Positions 6,178 to 14,289 of a stretch of 15,535 nt of DNA are shown piece after piece; the stretch's first letter is position 1, and each line of letters starts with the position of its first letter. This stretch comes from a bacterium (GTDB taxonomy: Bacteria > Patescibacteriota > Patescibacteriia > Patescibacteriales > GWE2-39-37). Made by a program: the position numbers and the translations under genes. Below the pieces are notes generated by a model. The model had not been told where the DNA came from and did not search any database. It saw nothing but the letters and a program-made list of their open reading frames with translations. The stretch covers positions 1-15,535 of the forward strand of contig JAJYMT010000036.1 of the NCBI GenBank assembly GCA_021786695.1, given 5' to 3'.

Positions 6178-9100
6178 TCACGGCTTGACCTCGGTCCAGG
6201 AAGGCAATTTTAGTTTACCGCTGAATGAAGTGGAGGTGGGCGCCGAAGAGTAGCCGGCGCTGTCGGTGACGATCAGCTGGATCTTGGTCGAGGTGCCGGA
6301 GCTGACGATCTTTGCCGTCGGACTGGAACTGGCCGAGGTGCTGATGTCCGTATTGGTGAACGTCCAGGCGTAAGTGAAGGGCAGATATACCGGCCAGGTG
6401 GTGGTTGACCTGCCGGAGTCGAAAATCACGGTCTGACCGGCGCTGGGTTTGGCCGGAGCCCAGCCGAAGTAGGCGTTCGGAAATTCGTGGGTGAAGGTAG
6501 TGAAATCGACGGGAGAATTGACGACTGTCGAGCTTGCTCCGTTCGAGTCCCAGACATAGAGTTCCCAGCGGTAGGTCTTGCCGTAGTCGATCCAGGCGCT
6601 CGCATCGAACTGCACGGCTGTTGAAATGACCTGGCTGGTGTCGGTAGCGATGTTGCTATCGGTCAGATTATAAAGGATGACGCGGTAGGCCGATTGCGTG
6701 TCGACGATGTTGCAGCTGCCGCCGGGGCAATCGCTGTTTTGGATGCAGGCGTTGCCGTTGTTGCTGCCGCCGGCGCATATATTGTTGGGGTCGCTGAAGA
6801 CCCAGCTCAGATACGCGTGTTTGGCGCCGATCAGCTGCGCGCTGGAGGTGGAGTGGTTGGGGGCGGACAGATTCACGGCGGTCGGCGGCTGGTTCGGACC
6901 AACGCCCAGGTTGGCTACCACTTTGTAACCGGTGGCGCCGCCGGGGCAAGTGACGCCGGGCAAACTGCAGGCGGTCGCGTTGAAGGCGATCCAACCGATG
7001 CCGGCCGCGCCGCCGGCGCCCGAGTTCCAGGCCCAGCCGTCAAAGTCGCCGCCGGTCTTGATCGATACGCCCCTGCCCGCCCAGGTGCCGATGCCGGCGT
7101 CGCTCATCTTGATCCAGCCGTCCGCGCCGAGCGCCAAAATTTTCGCCCAGCCGGTGACGCTGTCGGGCGCGTCAAACGCCTTGCTCCACTTGGCCCAATA
7201 TTTGGGGCTGCTCGGCGCATCGATTTCGTTGGTCTGGCCGTATCCGGGCAGATTGGCGTCCGGCCCGAAGTAGATCCAGCCGACCGCGTCCGACCAGGCA
7301 TAGCCGGAAAACTGCCCCGTCGTCGGATCGATATTGACGCTGTAGTCGGAAGCGGCCAGGGCGGTCTTTACGCCGAAGTAGACGGCGTCATAAATTTTTG
7401 AAAGTAGGGTGCCGCTGAAGCCGATCGCCTTTGTAACGGCCGAGGAATAGTCGCGCCGGGCGACCGATTGGCGATTGGGAATCCCGAACAGCCGGAGTTT
7501 TGCCATCTGATATGCTCGTTCGGCCGTCACCAGCGCTCTCTCGATCCGCTCGGCAAACTTCGGGTCGCTTTCAAGCGGCTCGCGCTTGCCGACCGGCGGG
7601 GTCGAGGAACTGAATTTGATCCAGCCGGTACCGGCGCTATAGGCGTAGCCGGTGACGTTGCCGCCAGTGCCGGCGGGAGAAGCGGCGGAGTCCTGGACAC
7701 AGCGGATGGAATTACCCATTGTCTTAATATTGTTACTGTTACGGCCAACCGTCGTGAGAGTTGACATCAATCCTCGTCCCCAAGCATTGGACGCATCGCT
7801 TTCTGAAGATGTCCAAAAACTGCCGTTACTCGTACGAAGCATGAAAGCCCCAATATAGTCTCCGGCCAAATTGCCTTCCCATCCGGATGAACCGCCCGGT
7901 TTCAGTTTAGTTCCGACGTCTGTCCCCCTCCAACCTATACTAGCGCAGGTTACTGTCGGATCAACTGCCTGCTCCATGGCGCAATATTCCGCGTCTGTCG
8001 GAATGTGCCAGCCAGCCGGACAGATACCTTGCGCGCCCTCAATTGTTGAACCGCACATCGCCTGATTCCATTGGTATAGGCCGCCATCCGGATAATTGGG
8101 ATTATTATTAGAATTGCAGTTGGAGGCATTATTATTATAACAATATTTCTGAATGGAATCGGAGGAAGAACAGTTTGTACCCTGGTTGATGGAACCATTG
8201 ATGAGTTGCCCCACATTCAGCCCTTGTTTCATCCAGCACTGCGTACCGACTTGCACAGTCGCGTAACTCTTGGAGTCGCGCGAATCGACCAGCGGCGAAC
8301 CGCAGGTGAAGGCGGCGGGATTTGCGACTGAAAAAGAAATCGCGTAGTCGGTTGTATTGATATTACGAACGCTATCCTCGCAACGAACATAATAATTATA
8401 TGAACTTCCATTCGCCAGTCCGACCAGCAGATATGAATGATTCATACCACCGGTTGACCAGATATCATGGCTGAAACTAGTGCCATAGGTACTGCCAGCG
8501 CCATTTCCTCCAAGCACCCAAATCTTGTTATTAAAAACAACGGCCGGAAAATCCAATCTTCCCGGCCACATGTTCCAAGTGGTTATATTGGTCGTTTCCT
8601 GATCCCAGACGGTGCCGTCAAATGACCACGCTTCGTTTCTATATCCGGAATTTCCCATCAGCCAAACACGGTTGTTATAAACCACGGCCGGATGATTATA
8701 AATTCCGCTGGTGAAGGGTGCTTCAACCGTCCAGACATTACCGTCATAAGACCAGACGGTTGTCTGAGCAGATACACCATCGTAACCTCCGAACACCCAA
8801 AGTTTACCGTTATACACGGCCGTTGCAAAATAACCTCTCGCTGCTGGCATCCACTGTTCTGGAACCCAGGTCGTTCCATTAAAGGACCAAACCCTATCAC
8901 TATAAGCAGTACCATCATATCCCCCCAATACATACAGTTTTCCGTTGTAGGTTACTGCGGACATGCCGCTCCTAGCCGACCAAATTGCGTTTCCGGAAGA
9001 CGTCCAAGTGGTCCCATCGAAAGACCATACATCGTTTTTTCTTGCTCCGTCCCAACCACCCATTACCCAAATTTTATTATTGAAAACCTCGGTTGCAAAA

Positions 9101-10233
9101 TTTTTTCGTGCTGTCCATGGAGCATTAGCGGATGCTGTCCAGTTGGTGCCATCAGGGGAAGACCAGACATCGTTTGCATACACTATATTGCCGGTTTCAC
9201 CGCCCAGTAACCATATTCTGCCGTTATAAATCACTGCCTGATGTCCCTGTCTTCCTGGCCAACTGGCCGCTGCCGTTTCTTGTTTCCAAAAAAGATTTTT
9301 CTTCTGGGCAAATGTTTCTCCGGCATTGGTAGAAAACTTGCACAGGGCGTTTTCATCCGTCGCCAATGACATATTGATCTGCGTCGTGCCCGCCGGTAAA
9401 ATGCCGCTGGGCGCGCCGCCCGAGCGGACAGGTGGAGTGATGTCGGCCGGCGGACCCCAGGCACTTAGTTCGTTGGTTCTATGGCCGCAAGCTGCAATAT
9501 TTGAGCCACCATAAGTACAATTGGCAGTAACATTGAGGGCGGTTACATTATCCCAACCAGCAGAGGTTGTGGCTACATATCTCGTTGCGGCGGCAATACC
9601 GTTAAAGGATGAATTTACTATAGTAACCCATGAACCACCCGCAAGAACAGAAACTTTCCAGGTGGTGGTTTGTCCGGAGCCGATTCCTCGCGTACCTCCA
9701 TAAGTATGATCTAAAACTATGTCGTTTATTCTTCTCGATGAAGGCAGAGTTGTTGTGGCGCTATACCACCAGGATCCGCCGCCGCCAGAGATGCCATTGC
9801 CGCCCGTTCCTCCATAATAGGTGGTTGTACTATTGTCTGTGACATTAGAAACCGCTCCGATCAAGCTGCAACTGTCTATACAACCGCTGGCGTTTCCATT
9901 TCCAGTCGTTACTGCTCCCGGCTGAATACTCCAATTGACATCCCCAGTAGCCGCCATCACCTTGCTGGGTCTCTCTGCCAGTTTCTTGCTCGCCCCGTCG
10001 TACAATCCGCCCAGCGCGCCGGCAACCAGGGCCAGCAGCAAAAAACCGAGCATAAAATGATGCTCGCGCAAGAAATTATTGAAGCGGAAACCCAGCCGCC
10101 CGTGGTGAGCGAAGCCGAACCAGAAGGAGGTGAAAGAGAAATTTTTCGAGCGCCTGAGGAAAGAAACAAAATCACGCTCCGCTTGGAGGAGCGAAAGCGT
10201 TTTTTTCCTTGTCACCCGTTTCCTGAATTGCAT
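6178..10233 (-). CDS. Giant membrane-anchored surface protein with Kelch repeats and a FISUMP domain
   Basis: This 1351-residue protein has a basic N-terminus of about 57 residues and one hydrophobic anchor at about 58-79, so most of it is probably outside the cell. In order: a discoidin (F5/8 type C)-like domain at about 98-260; six Kelch repeats at about 326-595, each with AVxYNxxxWVxGGxDG and often VWSFDGTTWT; a Fibrobacter succinogenes major paralogous (FISUMP) domain at about 642-848; four GYAW/GWI repeats at about 858-874, 973-991, 1026-1045 and 1064-1085, with an unusual helical insert at 876-962; an Ig-like domain with four cysteines (1153, 1163, 1169, 1174); and a PKD-like domain at about 1254-1335. 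Adhesion or glycan binding is inferred; no catalytic motif is visible. ATG 10233 has no Shine-Dalgarno but follows a good promoter. Confidence 0.88.
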   Translation of the reverse strand: MQFRKRVTRKKTLSLLQAERDFVSFLRRSKNFSFTSFWFGFAHHGRLGFRFNNFLREHHFMLGFLLLALVAGALGGLYDGASKKLAERPSKVMAATGDVNWSIQPGAVTTGNGNASGCIDSCSLIGAVSNVTDNSTTTYYGGTGGNGISGGGGSWWYSATTTLPSSRRINDIVLDHTYGGTRGIGSGQTTTWKVSVLAGGSWVTIVNSSFNGIAAATRYVATTSAGWDNVTALNVTANCTYGGSNIAACGHRTNELSAWGPPADITPPVRSGGAPSGILPAGTTQINMSLATDENALCKFSTNAGETFAQKKNLFWKQETAAASWPGRQGHQAVIYNGRIWLLGGETGNIVYANDVWSSPDGTNWTASANAPWTARKNFATEVFNNKIWVMGGWDGARKNDVWSFDGTTWTSSGNAIWSARSGMSAVTYNGKLYVLGGYDGTAYSDRVWSFNGTTWVPEQWMPAARGYFATAVYNGKLWVFGGYDGVSAQTTVWSYDGNVWTVEAPFTSGIYNHPAVVYNNRVWLMGNSGYRNEAWSFDGTVWDQETTNITTWNMWPGRLDFPAVVFNNKIWVLGGNGAGSTYGTSFSHDIWSTGGMNHSYLLVGLANGSSYNYYVRCEDSVRNINTTDYAISFSVANPAAFTCGSPLVDSRDSKSYATVQVGTQCWMKQGLNVGQLINGSINQGTNCSSSDSIQKYCYNNNASNCNSNNNPNYPDGGLYQWNQAMCGSTIEGAQGICPAGWHIPTDAEYCAMEQAVDPTVTCASIGWRGTDVGTKLKPGGSSGWEGNLAGDYIGAFMLRTSNGSFWTSSESDASNAWGRGLMSTLTTVGRNSNNIKTMGNSIRCVQDSAASPAGTGGNVTGYAYSAGTGWIKFSSSTPPVGKREPLESDPKFAERIERALVTAERAYQMAKLRLFGIPNRQSVARRDYSSAVTKAIGFSGTLLSKIYDAVYFGVKTALAASDYSVNIDPTTGQFSGYAWSDAVGWIYFGPDANLPGYGQTNEIDAPSSPKYWAKWSKAFDAPDSVTGWAKILALGADGWIKMSDAGIGTWAGRGVSIKTGGDFDGWAWNSGAGGAAGIGWIAFNATACSLPGVTCPGGATGYKVVANLGVGPNQPPTAVNLSAPNHSTSSAQLIGAKHAYLSWVFSDPNNICAGGSNNGNACIQNSDCPGGSCNIVDTQSAYRVILYNLTDSNIATDTSQVISTAVQFDASAWIDYGKTYRWELYVWDSNGASSTVVNSPVDFTTFTHEFPNAYFGWAPAKPSAGQTVIFDSGRSTTTWPVYLPFTYAWTFTNTDISTSASSSPTAKIVSSGTSTKIQLIVTDSAGYSSAPTSTSFSGKLKLPSWTEVKP
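7354..7608 (-). other. Insert interrupting the GYAW/GWI repeat array
   Basis: Within the giant protein, residues about 876-960 separate the first GYAYS...GWIKF repeat from the next (GQFSGYAWSDAVGWIYF). The segment is rich in charged and aliphatic residues (KFAERIERALVTAERAYQMA) and looks helical, unlike the Gly/Ser/Thr/Trp-rich beta sequence around it. It may be an inserted domain, a linker or a second hydrophobic/amphipathic segment. I recognise no family. Confidence 0.5.
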
Positions 10234-10253
10234 TGAAAAAAATTATGGATGAG

Positions 10254-10302
10254 TTATCCACTTGACTGTTATTATTATAACATAAAGGCGCCAAATACAA
10301 AA
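10254..10302 (-). promoter_or_regulatory. Promoter of the giant surface gene, extended -10
   Basis: On the minus strand, TGTTATAAT gives a perfect -10 (10274-10279) with an extended TGn element. Sixteen bp upstream is a poor -35 (TTTGTA, 10296-10301). Transcription would start near 10267, leaving a short leader of about 33 nt that contains a small TGGAT...ATCCA hairpin overlapping a DnaA-box-like sequence. The promoter lies directly behind the terminator of the glycosyltransferase. Confidence 0.7.
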
Positions 10303-10328
10303 AATCCCTCGGACCGATGTCCGAAGGA
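10299..10328 (-). terminator. Rho-independent terminator after the glycosyltransferase
   Basis: Bases 10305-10314 pair with 10319-10328 as a 10-bp stem (one U-G wobble in the minus-strand RNA) around a 4-nt loop, followed on the minus strand by six T. It lies 115 nt beyond the glycosyltransferase stop and ends the upstream surface-gene unit. Confidence 0.9.
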
Positions 10329-10396
10329 AAAAATTAATATCGTATTCCCGCCCTTCTTAAGCGCCGGGCGGCTGTAAAAGAAAATAATCTTCTCTT

Positions 10397-10424
10397 CACT
10401 CCCATAAACTGGATTATGGGAGTG
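10397..10424. repeat. dif-like 11-6-11 inverted repeat, copy 2
   Basis: The arms CACTCCCATAA and TTATGGGAGTG are perfectly complementary over 11 bp around the 6-nt centre ACTGGA. The 27 bases 10395-10421 are identical to 5201-5227 and in the same orientation. It lies about 20 nt beyond the glycosyltransferase stop. The palindrome could also act as an RNA hairpin, but it has no T-run of its own on the minus strand. Confidence 0.65.
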
Positions 10425-10442
10425 CGGCGGATTGGAAAAAAA

Positions 10443-11618
10443 TTAGAACAGCATGCCGATCATCTTGCCGGCCAGGCGCAGGCGGGCAAACCGCTTCTTG
10501 GCTTTTTTGTCTGAGAGCGCCTGTTCGTAAACGCTGATTATTTCGCGCGAAATATCGTTCCAATTATACAGGGCCTTTACTCTTTCGCGGTTGCGCTCGC
10601 CACTGGTTCTGACCAATTCGGGGTCGGCGAGCAGTTCTGCCAGGCGCTCGCGCAGGTCGCGCACGCTTTTACTTTTGAAGGTCAGCCCCTGCTCCCCGGC
10701 CGCTTCCAGATTTTCCTTGATATCGCTGATCAGAACGGCGCGGCCGTAAGACATCGCTTCGAGCAAAGTGATGGACAGGCCTTCCGATTCCGACGGCTGG
10801 ACAAATAGATAGGCATTGGCAAAAAGTTGCGACAGCGATTCGCCGGTCTGGTTGCCGGTAAAAATGATGCTTTCGTCATCTTTCGCCAGTTGGCGCAGTT
10901 CGGCGACGTATTCGTCGGTAAAGGCGCCATCGCCGACAATCACCAGTTTCTTGTCGGTCTCCAGGTCCTTGAAGGCGCGGATCAGATAATGGAGCCCCTT
11001 GTGCCGGACTAGGCGCGAGACCGCCACCACATAGCTGCCGGCGGCCAGCCGCCAGCCGGACAATTCCGTTTCGCCGACCGTCTGGTCGGCCGTTTCTACG
11101 CCGTTCGGGATATAGTCCACCATCCGGCCGTAGGCGTTGGCGGCGTATTTCTGCAGGGTGCGCGAGACCGCGATGGTGCGATCGGCCAATTTCAGGCAAA
11201 CCAGTTCCCCGAATTTAAGATACCAGCGCGCGAAAGTTCCCCATTTCTGGTGGTAGTAGCACTGCGCGTGGAAGGTCGCAACTACCGGCGTCTTGGGTTT
11301 CAAGAGTTTTACCAGCCAGATGAGGGATGACGGCCCGATCGAATGGAAATGGATCACGTCTACCTCGCGGCGAGCCACATCCAGCACCGCGCGGAAAGTA
11401 TGAGTGATCGCGTCCAGGTGTTTGGTGCCGATCGAGGGCACGCTGATCAGCCGGACTCCCTGCCAATGCGCGAGCGTCGGATCGGTATAGTTCGGACGGG
11501 TATAGACCAGTACCTCGTGGCCGGCGGCCGCCAGGCGGCGCGACAAATCATCGACGTGCTTTTCCACGCCGCCGAACTTGGCCGGTATGCCTTTCTGTCC
11601 GATGAACGCTATCTTCAT
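10443..11618 (-). CDS. GT4-family glycosyltransferase
   Basis: This 391-residue GT-B glycosyltransferase probably transfers a sugar from a nucleotide-sugar donor to a polysaccharide, lipid or surface glycan; the substrate cannot be read from sequence. The N-terminal half begins MKIAFIGQKGIPAKFGGVEKHVDDL with the glycine-rich GGVE loop at 16-19. The C-terminal half has SRLVRHKG (201-208) and the GT4 EX7E motif at Glu279-Glu287 (ESEGLSITLLEAMSYG). Length is normal, with a basic amphipathic tail (372-391) that might contact the membrane. It follows a secreted protein gene by 46 nt and ends the unit before a terminator. Modification of the neighbouring surface proteins or of the envelope is plausible but inferred. 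No Shine-Dalgarno precedes ATG 11618. Confidence 0.92.
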   Translation of the reverse strand: MKIAFIGQKGIPAKFGGVEKHVDDLSRRLAAAGHEVLVYTRPNYTDPTLAHWQGVRLISVPSIGTKHLDAITHTFRAVLDVARREVDVIHFHSIGPSSLIWLVKLLKPKTPVVATFHAQCYYHQKWGTFARWYLKFGELVCLKLADRTIAVSRTLQKYAANAYGRMVDYIPNGVETADQTVGETELSGWRLAAGSYVVAVSRLVRHKGLHYLIRAFKDLETDKKLVIVGDGAFTDEYVAELRQLAKDDESIIFTGNQTGESLSQLFANAYLFVQPSESEGLSITLLEAMSYGRAVLISDIKENLEAAGEQGLTFKSKSVRDLRERLAELLADPELVRTSGERNRERVKALYNWNDISREIISVYEQALSDKKAKKRFARLRLAGKMIGMLF

Positions 11619-11664
11619 AATATTTTTTCAATTTTTAATCTATATCGCGTTACCTGCGAATCAG

Positions 11665-14205
11665 TTATAACTTAGTGACAATTACCGGATTTTTGTAGAG
11701 GTCTGCCTGTTCTACATAAGCGGTGATCTGAAATTCGCTGCGATAGGTGGTGGTGGCCCAGACATCGCCGACCTTGACGTCGCCATTGGCGCCGAAATTA
11801 TAGCCAGAGATATAGAGCACGCCCATCACGCGTCCGATCGACGGCACCAATTCGATGCGGCGGGCGATCTTGCGGATCGAGACCGGACCGAAGTTGGCTT
11901 CGTTCGAGCTTTTGCCGCCGACCGTTACCGACACATAACCGTAGTGGTAATTGTCCAAAATTTGGATGCGAATCTCCTGGCCCTCCTCGGTCGGATAGAC
12001 GCCGAGCATCTTAACGCTCGGGGTGATGATCGAATGGTTCTGATCCGCGTAGCGGTAGGTGATCAGATTTTCGGCCGGATTAATGGAAAAGCCATAACCC
12101 TTGATCGCCAATACTCGCGAATCCAGATCGATGCTGGCCTCGTTGATATACGGCTGGACGGCCAGATTGATCTTTTCGTTGTCCGACCAGCGGTCGTATT
12201 GAAGATTTATCGACGAATAGCTTGAGGACAGCGCGATCGGCGCGGTCAAAGAGATGGTGGCAACACCGGTATTGGTATTGACCGAGATCGAATCGGGAAT
12301 GACCTCGAGCGTATCCTTGGCGGTCAGGTTGAAAATTATCTTCGCGGCCCTGGGATTGCCGCCTACGCCCTCTGCCAGAACGGTAATGGCTTTCGCCGGC
12401 AGTACCGGATTCGGACTGACCGACAACAATTTCGGGATGATTTCCATCGGCCGATAGTTCGATCTCTCGCCGGCGGAATAGACGGCCAGAAATCCGGTTT
12501 GCGCGGTTTCGGGCACCGTAATTTTGATGATCTTGCCGGCCGCATCAACCTTCCCCGCCTGGACCGGCGTGCGGAAACGGCGGCCGAAGCCCTGGAATTC
12601 GACTTCCAGCGCGCTGGAGGAAGAAGCCGCGAAACCCTCGCCGGTCAGGGTGATTTCCTCGCCGATTTTTGCAGCCGGCAATATTTCTCCCGAATCCGGA
12701 TAGGTCCTTTTGTTTTTGGTGGTGATCAAGGTCAATTTCGGCCGGGCCGAATACTGCAGGGCGACGCCGTCATCTGACAGCACGCCGTCGACCGAGACCT
12801 TGATCGTCGCCTGGTTGGCCTTGGTCGGCGCGGCCACTTCGATCTCTTCTTCGCTGCCGCCGATCGAAAGCACCGCGGCCTTAACGCCCGCGATCAAGAC
12901 CCCGGCCGGAGTGTAAAAATTAACGGTCGGCGCGTTGGTGATGCCGCGGCCGCGCAGGCGCAGCTTGTCGCCCACCTGCTCGAAACCGCGCTTGCTCCAT
13001 TCGACCGAGGTGACGACCGGCTTGACCTTGTAGGCGATGCCGGCGGTGCGGTTCTCCACGTTCTTACCCGCGGTATTGACGAAAGAGGTCTGCACCTGCA
13101 ATGAACCGCTGACCAGGCCGGTCGGCAATTTCACGGTCAGCAGGGTCAGTTTGCCGTCGAAAGACGACGGATTAATGAAGACGACCGATCTCACGTTCTT
13201 GGTGTTCGTGACCTGCGCGATTACGAAAGTGGCGTTCGCTTGCGGATTGATGCCGCTCACTTTGACGCTCAGATCCTCGCTGGAACGCGGGTAAAACGGG
13301 ATGAATTCAGACAATTTCGGCTGGACGTTATAGTTGAATTGTCCGGCAAAATTATTTTTGACGAACACGCGCCCGATGCCGGAAAAGGTCTGATCATACA
13401 TCTTGAAATAGACGTCTTGGCCAACGATCCTGTCCGGTACGAATCTTTTGCTTTCGGCCGTCTTGGTGAGTTCATTATAAAAAGGAAGTTCGATCGCAAT
13501 GTCGCTTTCGTTCGAGAAAGCCAGATTATTGATCCGCACCGCCTTATTGCCGTCGCCGATCGAACCCTTGACCTCGGCGGTGGCGAGTTGAGGCGCGAAT
13601 TCAGCCAGAACCAGACCGTCCAGGGTGAGAGTGGCGCCCGCCGGCATATCGCCGAAAGCGAACACTACCAGCCCGCTGCCGGCGGTGCCGGCGTTAGGCG
13701 ACAAAATCACGCTCTGTTCCTGCCAATCGGTGCTGATCGACTGCTCGGTCAGGGCGGTGACGGGGGCGAAGGTCGAAGCGTTTTCCAGATAGGTCGAAAC
13801 GTTCATCGGCCGATCGGCCTTGGCATAATATTTAAGCAAATATCTTTTGTCCGCGGTAACGGCAAAACTGTTGGCGGCCGAGCCGACCAGGCCGACGGAA
13901 ACCCGCGATTCCGGGTTGCCGCTCGCTTCGATTCCGGCCGAGTACGAACCCTGCCCGAAGGCCGGCTCAAGCGAACGGAACAGATTGATCGTCCGGGTCG
14001 CGCCGGCGCTTTTCCAGATCCCCCAGTTAGCGTAAGGATCGGTCTCGAAACTGCCATTCTTGATCAGGTTGACGCCGGATACGGTTGCCGCGCGTACGGC
14101 CTCGGTCGGGATCGAGATTGAAATAAGTTGAAAAATCAAACCGAAAAGAACGATCAATACTGACGGCTTGATGGATTTTTCTTTCCTTGTTCCTTGTGTA
14201 TTCAT
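11665..14205 (-). CDS. Secreted multidomain protein with CBM-like and IPT/TIG-like domains
   Basis: This 846-residue protein starts with a basic stretch and a hydrophobic segment at about 14-32, with a likely signal peptidase site near residues 36-40 (EAVRAA). Residues about 45-205 look like a carbohydrate-binding module of the CBM4/9 type (NLIKNGSFETDPYANWGIWK at the start, DGLVLAEF at the end). The rest is a chain of Ig-like, probably IPT/TIG, domains: about 397-487, 488-588, 591-685, 687-773 and 783-846, with markers such as LTGEGF, IKGYGFS and ISGYNFG. I see no catalytic motif, LPXTG sorting signal or C-terminal anchor. It probably works as an extracellular adhesin or structural protein. 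It lies 84 nt downstream of another surface gene, and the glycosyltransferase follows. Confidence 0.85.
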   Translation of the reverse strand: MNTQGTRKEKSIKPSVLIVLFGLIFQLISISIPTEAVRAATVSGVNLIKNGSFETDPYANWGIWKSAGATRTINLFRSLEPAFGQGSYSAGIEASGNPESRVSVGLVGSAANSFAVTADKRYLLKYYAKADRPMNVSTYLENASTFAPVTALTEQSISTDWQEQSVILSPNAGTAGSGLVVFAFGDMPAGATLTLDGLVLAEFAPQLATAEVKGSIGDGNKAVRINNLAFSNESDIAIELPFYNELTKTAESKRFVPDRIVGQDVYFKMYDQTFSGIGRVFVKNNFAGQFNYNVQPKLSEFIPFYPRSSEDLSVKVSGINPQANATFVIAQVTNTKNVRSVVFINPSSFDGKLTLLTVKLPTGLVSGSLQVQTSFVNTAGKNVENRTAGIAYKVKPVVTSVEWSKRGFEQVGDKLRLRGRGITNAPTVNFYTPAGVLIAGVKAAVLSIGGSEEEIEVAAPTKANQATIKVSVDGVLSDDGVALQYSARPKLTLITTKNKRTYPDSGEILPAAKIGEEITLTGEGFAASSSSALEVEFQGFGRRFRTPVQAGKVDAAGKIIKITVPETAQTGFLAVYSAGERSNYRPMEIIPKLLSVSPNPVLPAKAITVLAEGVGGNPRAAKIIFNLTAKDTLEVIPDSISVNTNTGVATISLTAPIALSSSYSSINLQYDRWSDNEKINLAVQPYINEASIDLDSRVLAIKGYGFSINPAENLITYRYADQNHSIITPSVKMLGVYPTEEGQEIRIQILDNYHYGYVSVTVGGKSSNEANFGPVSIRKIARRIELVPSIGRVMGVLYISGYNFGANGDVKVGDVWATTTYRSEFQITAYVEQADLYKNPVIVTKL

Positions 14206-14262
14206 AGTTCGGTAAACCCACTATTTAAGTAAGTTTGATTAAGCTCACTATAATGAATTAAT
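14206..14262 (-). promoter_or_regulatory. AT-rich spacer with a weak possible promoter
   Basis: Between the heptamer array and ATG 14205, the minus strand contains TATAGT with, 17 bp upstream, TGAACA contributed by the heptamer repeat. Both hexamers match consensus only partly, and no Shine-Dalgarno is visible before the ATG. The genes may simply be co-transcribed. Confidence 0.25.
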
Positions 14263-14289
14263 TGTTCACTGTTCACTGTTCACTGATTC
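14263..14289 (-). repeat. Heptamer tandem repeat (CAGTGAA)x3 after the propeller-gene stop
   Basis: On the minus strand, two or three nt after the TAG stop come three exact CAGTGAA copies. The 25 bases 14263-14287 are identical to 4702-4726, which occupy the same position after mraZ. The flanking sequence otherwise differs, so the shared unit is the array itself. Confidence 0.85.

Noticed and set aside
8449..9258. CRISPR array or DNA-level tandem repeat
   Set aside because: The periodicity reflects degenerate Kelch protein repeats of about 45 residues, without identical direct repeats and spacers.
10350..10380. A further terminator around GCGCCGGGCGGC
   Set aside because: The stem is short and imperfect and no T-run follows; the hairpin at 10305-10328 is sufficient.
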